From the NCBI GenBank assembly GCA_026874595.1, contig CM049310.1, positions 29,945,558 through 30,009,557 of the forward strand: 64,000 nucleotides of DNA, written 5' to 3'. The DNA comes from Sipunculus nudus (lineage: Eukaryota > Annelida > Sipuncula > Golfingiida > Sipunculidae). Positions 1-12,104 of the stretch are shown here, one piece after another; within the stretch, counting starts at the first letter, position 1, and every line of letters begins with the position of its first letter. A model generated the notes under the pieces. It made no database searches. It was given only the letters and a program-made list of their open reading frames with translations, and was not told the origin of the DNA. Made by a program: the position numbers and the translations under genes.

Positions 1-385
1 GAGCAGGTGCTGTGTGGTGAGTTTTATGAGTCAGATGACATATAAACATGACCTACCAAAGTCCAGGTATTTGAGCAGGTGCTGTGTGGTGAGTTTTATG
101 AGTCAGAGGACATATAAACATGACCTACCAGAGTCCAGGTATTTGAGCAGGTGCTGTGTGGCGAGTTTAAAAGAGTCAGATGACATATAAACATGACCTA
201 CCAGAGTCAAGGTATTTGAGCAGGTGCTGTGTGGTGAGTTTAAAGAGTCAGATGACATATAAACATGACATACCAGATTCCAGGTATTTAAGAAGGTGCT
301 GTGTGGTGAGTTTTAAGAGTCAGCAGACATATAAACATGACCTACCAGAGTCCAGGTATTTGAGCAGGTTCTGTATGGCGAGTTT
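1..385. repeat. 72-bp tandem array made from an exon end
   Basis: Five copies of a unit of about 72 bp start near 1, 73, 145, 218 and 290, followed by a partial copy that merges into the minus-strand coding exon at 346-590. Read on the minus strand, each unit contains the last 38 or so bases of that exon, its splice donor (CTCTG|GTAGGT) and about 34 bases of intron. Copies differ by a few substitutions and 1-bp indels; one donor is altered to GTATG. The array runs off the left edge of the window, so its full size is unknown. Because 72 is a multiple of three, the plus strand shows a spurious repeated 24-residue reading frame, which I do not regard as a gene. Confidence 0.9.
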
Positions 386-571
386 CTCTTCCTCCATCAA
401 TTCTGTTTCATACACATCTTCAGGAAAATGTCGTTCTTTGCCAGGATAACATCCACAGGTGATGCAGCATAAACAGCAGTCCAGGAGCTTCCGTAGCAAA
501 GATAACAGTTCATCTATCAGGCTTGGCTTCTTGCAGTCTTGATGTAGCCAAATCTTAGGCTTTTCCATCAT
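346..571 (-). CDS. first coding exon of an unrecognised Cys-rich protein (partial)
   Basis: The exon is bounded by a good acceptor on the minus strand (TTTTCATTTTAG, AG at 592-591) and a donor CTCTG|GTAGGT (GT at 345-344). The start codon is a double ATG at 571-566 with an in-frame TAA just upstream, so 590-572 is 5' untranslated. It encodes about 75 residues, then splits a codon after one base. The protein begins MMEKPKIWLHQDCKK, has a leucine-rich amphipathic stretch, then a cysteine cluster (CCLCCITCGC, near residues 32-41), then an acidic segment and an amphipathic helix (EEEKLAIQNLLKYLD). The cysteine cluster could be palmitoylated or bind metal; that is inference. I do not recognise the family. 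Composition, splice sites and the absence of stops support a real exon. Remaining exons lie to the left of the window. Confidence 0.65.
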
Positions 572-590
572 TTATAACTTTAATTATGAC

Positions 591-2195
591 CTAAAATGAA
601 AACAAGATGAACTTTAACCAAAACTGAATAAAAATTATCACAAGTGCATATATATTAAACTACTTCTGAAAGGTCTACTTCAAATGTTCAAGACTGACTG
701 TAGCTTCAAACAGACCAAATACAGACCCTCATACACAAGGTCAAAATCAAAATGATATGCTTCAGAAGAAGTGAAGACACAAGTGTTTATGTTGTGTAAA
801 AATGCAACAAAAGCATGCTGGGGACAAAAAATTATGGTCTAATGATGAGTTTATGAATTCACTTTGTGACTACGGTTCATCAGATGTAACATAAAAGTCT
901 CCCTAACAAGGTCAGGCTCGGGTGCAGCGGAGCTTTACAGGATGGTCTTCAACTAGAGAGCCCATGAGCATGAGAGCAGTAGCTCAGGTGGTTACATGCC
1001 ACCTGCGTCCTTTTTTTGTGTTTATTGTTTAAGAATTAATCATTCTGGATTTTATGATTAAAGTAAAATCTTTGCAAGAAAAAATCAAGTCATCTAAAAT
1101 ATTATGAAAATTTAAAAAAAAAAAAGGAAAATACCTCATGTTACTTTGTTCCCATGTTTGGATGGACATCCCTCCTTACAGCAAGGGCTAATAATATACT
1201 CATGGAAAGTTGTGTTGTTGATTTGTTTTGAAAATTAAAATATTAATTTTACAGTAACCAAGGTCACTCAAAATATAGTTTAACATAAAAAATACAAATG
1301 AATCAGGCCACTGAAAGTGGATGATTGATAGTACTGCACATTTTTTTGTAATAATCATAAATGATTTATGACCTTTATATTAATGTAGGAAATTTAGGAA
1401 ACAGTAAAAAAAGGCCAGACAGGTGGCTACACAGTTTGAGATCAAAGACAGCTTGATAAAAATAAAATGAAAAAACAAACAAGGAAAAAAATTGTCATAC
1501 TTTTTAAAGTAATTACCTCTGATACAAGTTAATTAATCAGAGGAGGTTCTTCACTGATGATGCACATATTTCATAATTAAGATCCTGGTTTGTATAAGCC
1601 CAACCCAAGGTAGAATGTACAGTTTACACAAGTCAAAGCACAAATAAGGACACATGTATAATGTCCAGTTCTACCAAGCTCTGCACTTCATCAAATGAAT
1701 AAGTTAGCATTAATTTAAATAAATTTACATGAATTATTTAATTGACAGCATGCCAGGTTCTTGGTCATCCTGGTTCTACACCCCTACCTTCATCCAGTGT
1801 TTGATCAACAGAACAGCCCAGTCTGTTGTACACATTGGTGGATGTTACATATCCAGACAGACAACAATCAGCCTTACACAGCATGACCTTGACTGGTACA
1901 TGCTGAGCGTATATTATGAATACAAATTGCCCATTCACAACAATTCCAATTCCTATTTTGTTGGTTCTCGGAATAATTGTATAACAGTGTGACCGCAAAC
2001 TGATGGATAGGAAGGGGTCTGCACATATGATATATATAGCTTGTGCCTTTTATTCATCAGATTAACTTTGATTCATTGTATTCTATACAGACCTAGATTT
2101 GGAGCCTGTTCAGATTATTATCAAGATAAATATTCCATCAGTGAGACCATAAAATTAACAAAATTTCTGGATGTTTCACTCTGCAAGATGGCCCA
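591..2195. other. noncoding AT-rich stretch, probably intron
   Basis: No coding exon, transposon end or RNA gene is visible. It lies between the coding exon at 346-590 and its presumed upstream exon near 15.6 kb, so it is probably the 3' part of a long first intron. Short A- and T-runs only; the small reading frames near 1729-1998 have no coding character. Confidence 0.6.
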
Positions 2196-2331
2196 GATCT
2201 AGTACACCTTCATCAGATAGTTAGTCATTTTATCATTTGATCTAGTACACCATCAGATAGTTAGTCATTTTATCATATGATCTAGTACACCATCATATAG
2301 TTAGTCATTTTATCATTTGATCTAATACACC
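2196..2331. repeat. short tandem repeat, about 40-43 bp unit
   Basis: GATCTAGTACACC begins at 2196, 2239, 2279 and (as GATCTAATACACC) 2319, each followed by ATCAKATAGTTAGTCATTTT-like sequence. Three full units and a partial fourth. The first unit has three extra bases. Confidence 0.85.
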
Positions 2332-3029
2332 AAGCTTCAAAATTTGCAGATCACAATGTTCAAGCTCTTTATTATCTATTAATCCTAAATTTACTTTAAA
2401 TGTTCACTGGTGGTCCACTTCACACATACATGCATGCTGTGAACTCAAGAATATTGGTTGTAACTATGATACCAGAGTCTTATAATGATGACCTTTGATC
2501 TACATTATCTAACGTTACCATTTGTCCTTGACTCAGTGTTGTTTATTACATGCCATACAACCCAGACAGATCACAGATGGGCATTCCCAAGGTTACTTTG
2601 GTAACAAGGACAGATGGCACTATGCACAGCCACTCCAAACTAAATCAATCAGCATTATTATTAAAAGCTTTGACAAAACGTATTCATGTTCAAACAGTGG
2701 ATCAATCAGAAAGATCATAAACTTCACCCTGCTACACCACCTGTGGTCAGCCATAATTCACTGTTAAAGATCTATATACATTTTTTTTTAAATAAATACC
2801 ATCTGTGTGCATGTAACTATCATAGCTGTCACTACAGAAAAGGCTATTCAAAAATGAATTTCTTTAAATATTCACTTTACACTAGGAAATTAACATAAAA
2901 GTAAATTTTCATTTTACATTTGTTATACAAAACTTCTTAATTTCTTTTCCAACATAATAACACTGATCAAGCATTTTGTTGTCTCTGTGTTTTTTTTAAT
3001 TCTTGTAAAGAAATCGTATTTTTTTATTG
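2332..3029. other. noncoding, nothing recognised
   Basis: AT-rich sequence with no reading frame, splice pair or transposon terminus I can support. Confidence 0.5.
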
Positions 3030-4024
3030 CTTGCTGGAAATCTTCGATTTTGGCAAACAGGTTGGTCACCAGTGTATGTCTGTTTGTTTGTGTGTGTGTG
3101 TGTTTGTCACAACTCTACAGGCAACAATTTTGTAGCAATTGCTTTCAAACTTGCATAGTTGGTAGACAATCAAAAGTACTGGAACCCTATTGTTTTTGGT
3201 CAATGTAGGCTAATGGTCAAATTCATTGTCATCAAATAACTTATTTTCATCATTACTTCATTAATATTAGGCCTATCTTCACAAACTTAGACTCAAATTC
3301 AATCTCTGAGCCCTTTCCATAACCTGGTCTGCTTGACTAGTCTTGATCTTGTATAAATTTGTCAGAATGTCTGTCTGTTTGTCAGTTGTCATCAATTTTG
3401 CTGCTTCCTGGTTCTTGCGTCTTACTCATAGCATAATAAAGGCCACAGTTTTTCATTAATTTTTTTTAAACTGGTACTGTCTTACAGTTATTTCTCAAAA
3501 ATGATTTTTCATTTTTTGGATATGGCCGCTAGGGGGTGCTGCAGTCGAACCTTACCAACATATCATTTTTTTGTCATATCTCCAAAACTATGTACATCAA
3601 TTACATAAACTATAGCTTATCTTCTTCCTCTCAGTATTTTCCATAACCTGATGAAGTCATCTGGTCTCAATCTTGTGTCAATTTGTCAATATGTCGGTCT
3701 GTTTGCCAGCTGTCTCAATTTCTCCTGCTTGCTGGTTACTGCGTCTTACATATAACATTCTTCGGTCCTCAGTTCTGCTGGCATCACTTTGTAACTTTCA
3801 TGTATCATATATCTTAAAGATTTCTGGAAGTTCTATGTGTATTGGCTAAATAGGTAAAAGTTCAAGGTCATCAAAACATGTCAAAATCTTATTTCCCTCA
3901 TAATTTTGAAATTATTGGTCCTATATTCACAGGCAATGGCGCATTTTCTTCCTCTTCTTCCTTGCTCATTCTTCTGACTATTTCCACGTCATTTCCGGCA
4001 AGGGCTCGACCTCAGGTCGTCTAG
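3030..4024 (+). mobile_element. Helentron-like non-autonomous element (5' end uncertain)
   Basis: The 3' end is a perfect short hairpin CGACCTcAGGTCG (4007-4019), one T, then CTAG (4021-4024) and a host T, which is the layout expected of a Helitron or Helentron terminus. The body holds at least two diverged internal repeats of about 320 bp, each with CCATAACCTG, TTTGTCAGAATGTCTGT-like and CTGGTTCTTGCGTCTTAC-like text (near 3310-3440 and 3640-3760). No coding capacity. The left boundary is a guess based on where the repeat text starts. Confidence 0.5.
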
Positions 4025-7000
4025 TTTTACTTGTTTCCCATTGATTTTACTAGTTTTACCTTTGTTTTCCAGTAAAAATAAGACACCATCCCAAATTGAT
4101 TTTCTTTTACTGAGTGAGTGATACACAATAACAAATGAGACTTTGTTTTTCATACTAGTGTATCCTTGTGGTCTGCCACTGTTCAGGGAGTAAACCACAA
4201 ACTGCACTACATAACATGTTCAAGTACAGCTAGTATGGTAAAACTACTGGCATAATGGGTAAATAATGTACCAGACAACAGTTTACATACATACACTATA
4301 TATAATGTGTTATGAAAGTAGTGTGATGATTGCAATGGATCCAGTACAAGATACCAACTACAAAGAGCATTACATATGGTCCCTATGGGCACTGTGGCAA
4401 ACAAGACTGAATTCTGCATGAATCAGATGTTATCACATGGCATCTCTGATGTTCTGTATAATTAAAGGCCTCTGACTGCAAACAACACCTGTAGTGCACA
4501 CATCTGAATTATACAACGCCCACTTGTCAGCATAACCAATGCTATGCATCAGTTGTCTGCTATAGACCAAAGTACAGAGTGACAATTATACAAAAGTCAT
4601 TTATCTGAAGTGTAAAACAGAACCAAAATCATGACCTTTTTATCTGTCACAGTTAAATACCTTCATCAGGAGGCAGTGTATGTTTACTGTTGACAACTTT
4701 ACTCTTGCAAATAATGTTCAACAGATTATAATGAAATTGGTTGGAGGGTCTGGGTAACAAAAATAGTAATTTTGAAGATAATCAGAATCACCATATATGA
4801 ATTCACAGGAGATATTACCAGTGCAAGCTACGCACATTTGTTTATTCTGGCTGAGGCAACACAACCTCAACATTCACTGGTATCATAGACCACCTTTGAA
4901 CTTGAAGGCAGAGCTGAGCTGTGATGTAACTATCATGTTGTTGAACCCTGACAAACATTTCTCTCAGTTAAAATTCATATATTTCCTTAACTTTAATACC
5001 AGCACAGCACAAAGTTTGATTGTGGTAATATTCTGAACCTGGTGATCATGATTATTAAGGGATTCAAATAGGTACATATCCAGCCTCTGACTGATTTCCA
5101 GTATACAGTGATTAAATTTTAGATCGATATGCTCCAGACTAGTATGTGATTGGTGAGTTATGAATACAGCAGCATGCAACATGAGCTAAGCCCAGCAGAC
5201 TGTCATTATAATAATAACATGTAGAACATAACACAAGTCTTAACTTGCTGTCTGCTGTATTCATCCTAGTAACAATATACCATGCAATGAACCAGACAGG
5301 GTTATGACACTTAGGCCTACGTTGTTCAACACAAGGCTATTATTTAAATGATTGTTCATCAGAAAAAAATGTTGTCTGATTCAGATAATTACTGGTTCAC
5401 TGGAGTAAAGCAGACTGTTTTCCATCACTGCTGGGAAGCCAATCAAAATTTGAAGCCAAACAAAATATTTTATAGATGGATATTTCACAGCCCAAGTTAA
5501 ACAGGGGGGAGTACATGATGTCAAACACAACATCTCAGTAATGAAATTTGCAATGAGTGTGGTTTAAAGAAGTTATAAAGTTTACTTGTTGTAATTGTTT
5601 TTCATTCAAATATTAGTTGTGAATTAGTTATAAGAGAACATAAACAGAAAGTTTGTTGCCAAAATTGTACAAAAAAATATCAAACCTTGCTAAGAAATAA
5701 GATAAAAATAATGTGTGGCCAAAATCAGGAAAATACCAGCATGTTCTACCTTTGACAGCACATATGGTATTTTATGTCATACACTGGAATAATCATTTGA
5801 ACAGAACTGACATCTCTCCCTAGACGTGAATACATATATATCCTGTGCTTCTGTTGTAGCACACACCAAGGTTGATTAAAAGCTGGGGACCACCTGGACC
5901 AGGTGACCCACAGTGTTGGTGGCAAATGAAGAAAAAACTCGCATATGAAGAAAAAACTTGCTAACGTTGTCTAAAGGGCAGAAACTGCAAGTATAAAATG
6001 GCTCTCATCTCAAAGATCTGTGGTTTGATTGATCCAGTTCAGCTTTCAAAAAAGCATGGCTGGGTCTCCCCTGCTGGGATCGGTGGAGGGAATGCATGCT
6101 GCTTCTGCCTTTGTGGCTGTGGATGATGTGGCTTTCCTCAGGTCACCGGTATGCGTAAAACAAACGCTGGCGGTTTCTCGACTCCCGCTGGCTTGGCTTT
6201 GATGGCATTTGATTACCTCTATGGGCTCCTCAAAATTTATAGTCTAAAGAGACAACTGGGATCCAAGATTACCTCAACCGTGTCTGTCTAATGACTCAAA
6301 ACAAAAAACTAGATCCTAGACAGTGTTAACTTTGTATATTGTATATACTTGTGTGTGTGTGGATCTGTCTTCATTCTAGTTTTAGATCATTTATCAGTCT
6401 TTTTTTCAATTGACTGTGGCATTAACTCCTACATGAATTACAATCAGTATCTAGACATCAGTCTCCACATAAATCTGCATTTACACTGAACATGAGTGAC
6501 AGAATAGCCTGTATAATATTTCACGCATATAATACTTCAACTAAGTCAAGCCATTTAACTGGTGTTGATGTGTCTGACTTCACCAGCCAAGCATATCAGT
6601 AGTATATATATCAACATGAGAAAGAAGAGAAACATGCTTAAAAGACTATACATAATTGTATATGAAATTGTACATGTATGTTTACATGTGTATTTTTTAG
6701 TGTATCTGTCTATCAAATGTGACACCCAGCCACCCAAGTTGATTTTACAAACTAGTTAAAGTTTTAAAAAAAAATCTGTATTCCCTCAATTACTTCAATA
6801 TGCTCAAACTCTGGCTATTAACTATTCAGATAACTGGCTTCAGCAGCACTTGCTAACCAATGTCAAACTTAAGCCAACAGTCTCTTCTTTGAACATGATG
6901 CAAGTAAATGTGTGTATGGAAAGAAATTCTCTTACTGCTGTGAACATATCTTGCCAAAAATAAAAAAAAAAGTAAAAAAATTTTTTTCTTTATGAGAAAC

Positions 7001-7174
7001 ATACATTTACTCTCCATGCTGATACCAGCCTAAGGGTTTTTTTTTTAAGATAAATTTACTGCAGCTATTTTGGTCTCACCTGGCATGCATCCTGTACTCC
7101 TTGCCATGCCCACTATGTGTATTATGCTTCAGTACTTCAAACAAAGTTTTTTACATTTTTTAACAGGCTGAAGA
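4025..7174. other. noncoding, nothing recognised
   Basis: AT-rich, probably intronic to the minus-strand gene. One small direct duplication of GAAGAAAAAACTYGC occurs near 5929-5971. A short frame beginning ATGGCTGGGTCTCCCCTG at 6055 ends in CTCAG|GTCACC, but it runs only about 49 codons and has no other support as a gene. Confidence 0.5.
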
Positions 7175-7436
7175 ACACTGATGAGGCCTACTGATAATGA
7201 CCAACAAATACTGATAATGACCAGAGTATGATTGAGACTGAGACACTGTGAGGAGGCCTACCCATAATGATCAGCTAATATAGGGGGATGACTGAGGCAA
7301 TGACACTGCAAGGAGGCCTACCCATAATGATCAGCTAATATAAGAGTATGGCTGAGGCAATGACACTGCAAGGAGGTCTTCCCATAATGATTAGCTAATA
7401 TAAGAGTATGACCGAGGCAATGACACTGCAAGGAGG
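7175..7436. repeat. 60-bp minisatellite, block 1
   Basis: About four units of 60 bp with the core AATGATCAGCTAATATAAG, then GAGGCAATGACACTGCAAGGAGG. The array stops exactly at the left end of the hAT element (7437) and resumes at 9108, so blocks 1-3 are one ancestral array interrupted by insertions. Confidence 0.9.
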
Positions 7437-7926
7437 CAGGGTTGGGTTTTAGGCTGCCCAAAACCTGTTTTTGGCAGGGCAGAGCCTAAAACCTGCCTTT
7501 AACTGCCTAAAATAGGTTATAACCTGCCTAAAACTGTCTTAAACTGCCTAAAACCTTACTTACCCTTACCTATGACCTGCAGTTTAATTATGTTTTATTG
7601 TTACACAGCTAAATGCATTACAGAAATATGCTCAACAAATTAAAAGTGAGGAACACTTTATGGAAACTAAACAAATAAACCATGATACAAACAAAAGCAA
7701 CAAATGAATGCAACACTACTTCAGGTTTTCCAAATGACAGTTTTAGCTTGTATCCCAAAATCATATTCTGAGGTCTCCTACCTCCATTACTGCCAATTTA
7801 TAAATGAATGCTAATACAATAAGCTTTTAACCAGATTCTTTGATTTGCTTTTTGATCACAATGGATTAAATTTTGTGATATATGTGAAAGAAGTTTTTCC
7901 CCAATTCAAAAAGTTGTTCCATTTAC

Positions 7927-8078
7927 ACTGATGAATAGTCCTTTATATGGTAGTCTCACTAACATATTGTGTATGTTTTAAATATGTGTAGCTTCAAATG
8001 GCACTGATGAATAGTCCTTTATATTGTAGTCTCACTAACATATTGTGTATGTTTTAAATATGTGTAGCTTCAAATGGC
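7927..8078. repeat. 76-bp tandem duplication inside the hAT element
   Basis: 7927-8002 and 8003-8078 are near-identical copies starting ACTGATGAATAGTCCTTTAT; only one or two positions differ (ATGG versus TTGT). Confidence 0.9.
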
Positions 8079-8648
8079 AAAAAGCAAAAGATTGATTTTA
8101 TAAATAAAAAAGATCTTTTATGCTAGCCATAAACTAAAATATGATATCTTTTGCATTATCTGATAATGAACAAGATTTCCACTAGTTGTTTATGTCCTTA
8201 GCTAGGTCATCCATTGTCAAATTTTTAGATTTTGTGCACATACTTATTGTCCATATAATGATGGAAATGCTCTGTTAACTGTATGATTAGATTGTGAAAA
8301 TGAACCCTCATGAAACACTATAATTAGTATAAAACTGAAAAATGCTAAAATATATTGCAGTAAATATGTTGCAAACCACAGAATATTCATAAACACTTCT
8401 GGGCCATGTTCATTCTAAAGGCCTGAGAAACCAACATGTCATGGTCAGGGGCCCTGACTGCATCACTCAGTAAAAAGTTTGACTCATGAACAATTTTCAG
8501 GGCAAGGGCTGTGATTTCATCATCCTAGTTATGTATGAAAGTTCACATGAACATCTACTATTACACAGTAGTAGGACTTATGACCATTGGGTCTTATCAC
8601 CCCATCACCCTGATAAACAGTAATTAACCGGTCTAATCAAGCATGCCT

Positions 8649-8649
<1 letters not shown>

Positions 8650-8687
<38 letters not shown>

Positions 8688-8696
8688 ATACACATA
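8650..8696. repeat. poly-C run of 47
   Basis: Uninterrupted C from 8650 to 8696, inside the hAT element. The exact length in an assembly is doubtful for so long a homopolymer. Confidence 0.95.
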
Positions 8697-9107
8697 GTTA
8701 CAGGAGGTATACTGGAGGCTCTATTACATCATTTCAAGTAGCAGGGCACTCATTAGGAAACTGGGCAAAGGGTCCTGATAATAACTTAACATTGGCCAAT
8801 GAAACCATGTGCCACACAAACATGGTCTCATGCTCAAGAAACCTATACAGGCTCTTTGAAGACTGCATGATGCCAGTCAACAGGAAATCATGCATTACTT
8901 GTAATACCTGATACCTTCCAAAAAACAGCAAAACCTTGTGACTGCATTACCCCAGCCAGTTTGGTAGTTTTATAGATCTTTAAGTAAAAAATTCAAACAA
9001 ATATAGGTTTTAGGCACTTTTGGTGCCTAAAACCTGCCCAAAACCTGTTTTAGGCGGGGCAGTTTTAACCAGGTTAAAACCTTCCTGCCTAAAACTTGCC
9101 AACCCTG

Positions 9108-9188
9108 CAAGGAGGCCTACCCATAATGATCAGCTAATATAAGAGTATGACTGAGGCAATGACACTGCAAGGAGGCCTACCCATAATG
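9108..9188. repeat. 60-bp minisatellite, block 2
   Basis: About one and a third units remain between the hAT element and the next insertion. It begins with the right-hand copy of the hAT target duplication. Confidence 0.9.
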
Positions 9189-10660
9189 GGATATATACAA
9201 GTCAAGTTTGAAATCCATACATCAATAAAAGAAGGAATTATCATCCAGAAACTAATTTTTGGACAGATGGCTCCTGTGACCTTCACCTTTGACCTTGTGA
9301 CCTCAAAACTGATAGGGGTCTTCCACTCTTGGCAGGTGAACTATATGTGCAAGATGAAAGATCTGAGATGAATTGTTTGGCTAAAAATGCATCCACAATA
9401 CTTTAAAAGAGGTTTCCTGTGACCTTGACCTTTGACCTCATGACCCAGAAATCAATTCAGGTCTTGCTTTTCCAATGGGTCAAATACAAGTCAAGTTTGA
9501 AATCCATACATCAATAAAAGAAGGAATTATCATCCTGAAACTAATTTTTGGACAGATGTCTCCTGTGACCTTCACCTTTGACCTCAAAACTGATAGGAGT
9601 CTTCCTCTCTTGGCAGGTGAACTATATGTGCAAGATGAAAGATCTGAGATGAAATGTTTGGCTAAAAATGCATCCACAATCTTTTTAAGGATGTGTCCTG
9701 TGACCTTGACCTTTGACCTCATGACCCCAAAATCAATTGGAGTCTTGCTTTTTCAATGGGACATATATAAGTCAAGTTTGAAATCAATACATCAATAAAA
9801 GCAGGAATTATCATCCAGAAACTAATTTTTGGACAGATAGCTCCTGTGGCCTTGACCTTTGACCTTGTGACCCCAAAATTTATATGGATCATCCACTATT
9901 GGCAAGTGAGCTATATATTCAAGATGGAAGACCTTGGATGAAAGTTTGGCTTAAAATGCATCCACAGTATCTTTTAAAATGGCAGTCCAGTGACCTTGAC
10001 CTTTGACCTCATGACCCTAGAACCTATAGGGTTCTTACTTTAGTGGTGGGCCATACATAAGTCATGTTTGAAATCCATATGGCTATCAACACTGGAGATA
10101 TAAGAGGTGTGTGATTTTCACCATATATGGCAATATTCAAGGTCAAGGCTACTATCACAGGAAAGGTCATGACCCCAATTTAAATAAACATCATCCCATA
10201 ACCCAAACCTATGTATATTCATAATATAAAAGAAATCTGTCCATTAGTTTTTGACTTATAATGCTTACAGTACTGTAAGGTGGCAATTTTGGGGGTCTTA
10301 AATGGCACGAAAACAAGTAAAGAGTAATAGGTGGCGCCACCAGTTTCTGGAACATGACAACCCTATCCATGATCTTCCATCAACTTGATTTTGGGATAAA
10401 TCCATGCAAGATTTCTTGAGATATTAAAGAATTTGTGTGATTTTCCCCAAAATTGGACCTATTCAAGGTCAAGGACACTCTCCTAGTAAAGGTCATGACC
10501 TCATTTTAAATAGGCATCATCCTCTTACCCATATCTATACATACAGTTTGGTAAAGTTCCGTGAAATATTTTTTTGGGTTATGGCGCCAACAAGATTTAT
10601 ATGCGGCGGTGGCAGGACCGGTATGAAAACATAGTATCCCCCGACTTTGTCCGGGGATAC
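9189..10660 (-). mobile_element. Helentron-like repeat inserted in the minisatellite
   Basis: The minisatellite breaks after CCATAATG (9188) and resumes with AATGATCAG at 10661, so the insert is 1472 bp; AATG appears on both sides. The interior is three to four diverged units of about 280-300 bp starting near 9201, 9490, 9771 and 10071, each with GTCAAGTTTGAAATCC and TGACCTTGACCTTTGACC. GGTGGCGCCACC occurs near 10331. The right end is the hairpin GTATCCCCCGACTTTGTCCGGGGATAC-type stem (10634-10660), preceded by GCGGCGGTGGC. This matches, in reverse, the 5' end of the element at 24018, hence the minus-strand call. No coding capacity. Confidence 0.65.
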
Positions 10661-11330
10661 AATGATCAGTCAATATAAGTGTATGACTGAGGCAATGATA
10701 CTGCAGGGAGGCTTCCCATAATGATCAGCCAATGTAAGTGTATAACTAAGGCCATGACACTGCAGGGAGGCCTACCCATAATGATCAGCCAATATAAGAA
10801 TATGACTGAGGCAATGAGACTGCAGGGAGGACTACCAAAATGAGACACTGTAGATAAGCCTACCTATAATGATCAGCCAATATAAGAGTATGATTGAGGC
10901 TGAGACACTGCAGGGAAACCTTCCCATAATTAACAGCCAATATAAAAGTATGACTGAGGCAATAACACAGCAGGAAGGCCTACCTATAATGACCAGCCAA
11001 TATATGAGTTTGATTGAGGCTGAGACACTGCTGGGAGGCCTAGCTGTAAGGACCAGCCAATATAAGAGTATGATGGAGGCGAAGAAGCAGCAGGGAGGCC
11101 TTCCCATTATGACCAGCCAATACAAGGGAATGACACAGCAGGGAGGCTTTCCCAAAATGACCAGCTAACATATGAGTGTGCCTGAGGCTGAGACTCTGCA
11201 GGGAGGCTTAGCTGCAACGACCAGCCAATATAAGAGGATAATTGAGGCTGGGACACTGCAGGCAGGCCTAGCTGTAAGAAACAGCCAATATAAGAGTATG
11301 ACTGAGGCAATTACACAGCAAGAATAAATA
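10661..11330. repeat. 60-bp minisatellite, block 3
   Basis: About eleven diverged units of the same 60-bp repeat (CAGCCAATATAAGAGTATGA core). Divergence and small indels rise toward the right. Long reading frames on both strands here (for example 10832-11155 minus and 10869-11168 plus) are products of the periodicity. Confidence 0.9.
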
Positions 11331-11470
11331 ACATCAAACTAATTGCCAACATTGCAAGCACTAGAACGAAGCCTTCATGGGTGACTGCATATTTAAATAT
11401 ATTTACAGAAGTTATAATCACACATATCTAAAGGATATAATCAGCAGCAATATTTTGCCTATATTTTGCA

Positions 11471-12104
11471 CTATCAGTTTACTTATGCATTATACAAAAG
11501 TTTCCAGGCAAAACCATCCATGCACATGGTCTCAGTTCTTTCCCCTGAGCTGTTTGTCACCTCTACAGCATGCATATTTGCAATCACAGTCCACTTGTGT
11601 CTATTTACAATGAAAAAGCCACATAACTAGAGGTCCAATTTTCCACATGTGAGACATATCCCAAACAAAGAGTAGTCCAAACTAGTCCATACATGGGCCA
11701 AATGTAAATTTGTATATTGTACCATTAGAACCTGTCGCAAAAAAAATTGTACAATAGGTCCAGGATCTCAGCTGAAATGACATGGGAAGCACAGTGGGGG
11801 CCTGTGTATCAGGTCCGAGGCCTAAGTCACAACAACATGCAATGTTTTAGTGTATTTCATCTTAGGGGCCAAGTCAGTCAGGGCATCTCCTGAATGACAG
11901 GTGTTGTGGGACAGGCGATCCACTGAGTCCCGCCAGCTGTATTTATGTTAACGCCAGTGATTGCACCTGGTCCATGGTTTTAAGACTCATGTACAGGAGT
12001 AAGTCAATGGTTTCAGAGCAATATTTTGGCAGGTACCAATTAATTTCAAAAAGAAAATGCTCTCTTTCATGTTAATTCAACATGCTTTATAGGCCCCTTT
12101 AAAG
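11471..12104. repeat. interspersed repeat alpha, copy 1
   Basis: Matches 40095-40548 in the opposite orientation. Shared landmarks are CATTATACAAAAGTTTCCAG (here) against the complement of AACTTTTGTGTAATGC there, GGCAGGTACC near 12030, and TAACTCAACATGCTTTAT before GCCCCTTTAA at the right end. No coding frame. The class is unknown. Confidence 0.75.

Larger units (their letters stand above)
7437..9107. mobile_element. hAT-superfamily DNA transposon, non-autonomous
   Basis: Termini are CAGGGTTGGGTTTTAGG on the left and CTAAAACTTGCCAACCCTG on the right, an imperfect inverted repeat. They are flanked by a perfect 8-bp target duplication CAAGGAGG (7429-7436 and 9108-9115), diagnostic of hAT. The target lies inside the 60-bp minisatellite, whose reading resumes in phase on the right, so the insertion limits are exact (1671 bp). 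Subterminal DNA repeats variants of GCCTAAAACCTG in both orientations. No transposase frame with recognisable hAT motifs survives; the 65-codon minus frame at 8734-8931 is not recognisable. It contains a 76-bp direct duplication and a run of 47 C. Confidence 0.9.

Noticed and set aside
180-449. Plus-strand frame with a repeated 24-residue unit
   Set aside because: It arises because the 72-bp repeat is a multiple of three; the minus strand holds the real exon and the frame has no start or splice context.
6055-6203. Short frame MAGSPLLGSVEG... followed by CTCAG|GTCACC
   Set aside because: About 49 codons, no acceptor or partner exon, and sequence looks like part of an old repeat.
9147-9798. 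Plus frames of 74 and 107 codons
   Set aside because: They are the same tandem module of a non-coding Helentron-like repeat read twice.
10832-11168. Overlapping 99- and 107-codon frames on both strands
   Set aside because: Both are by-products of the 60-bp minisatellite; the same periodic text is open on both strands.
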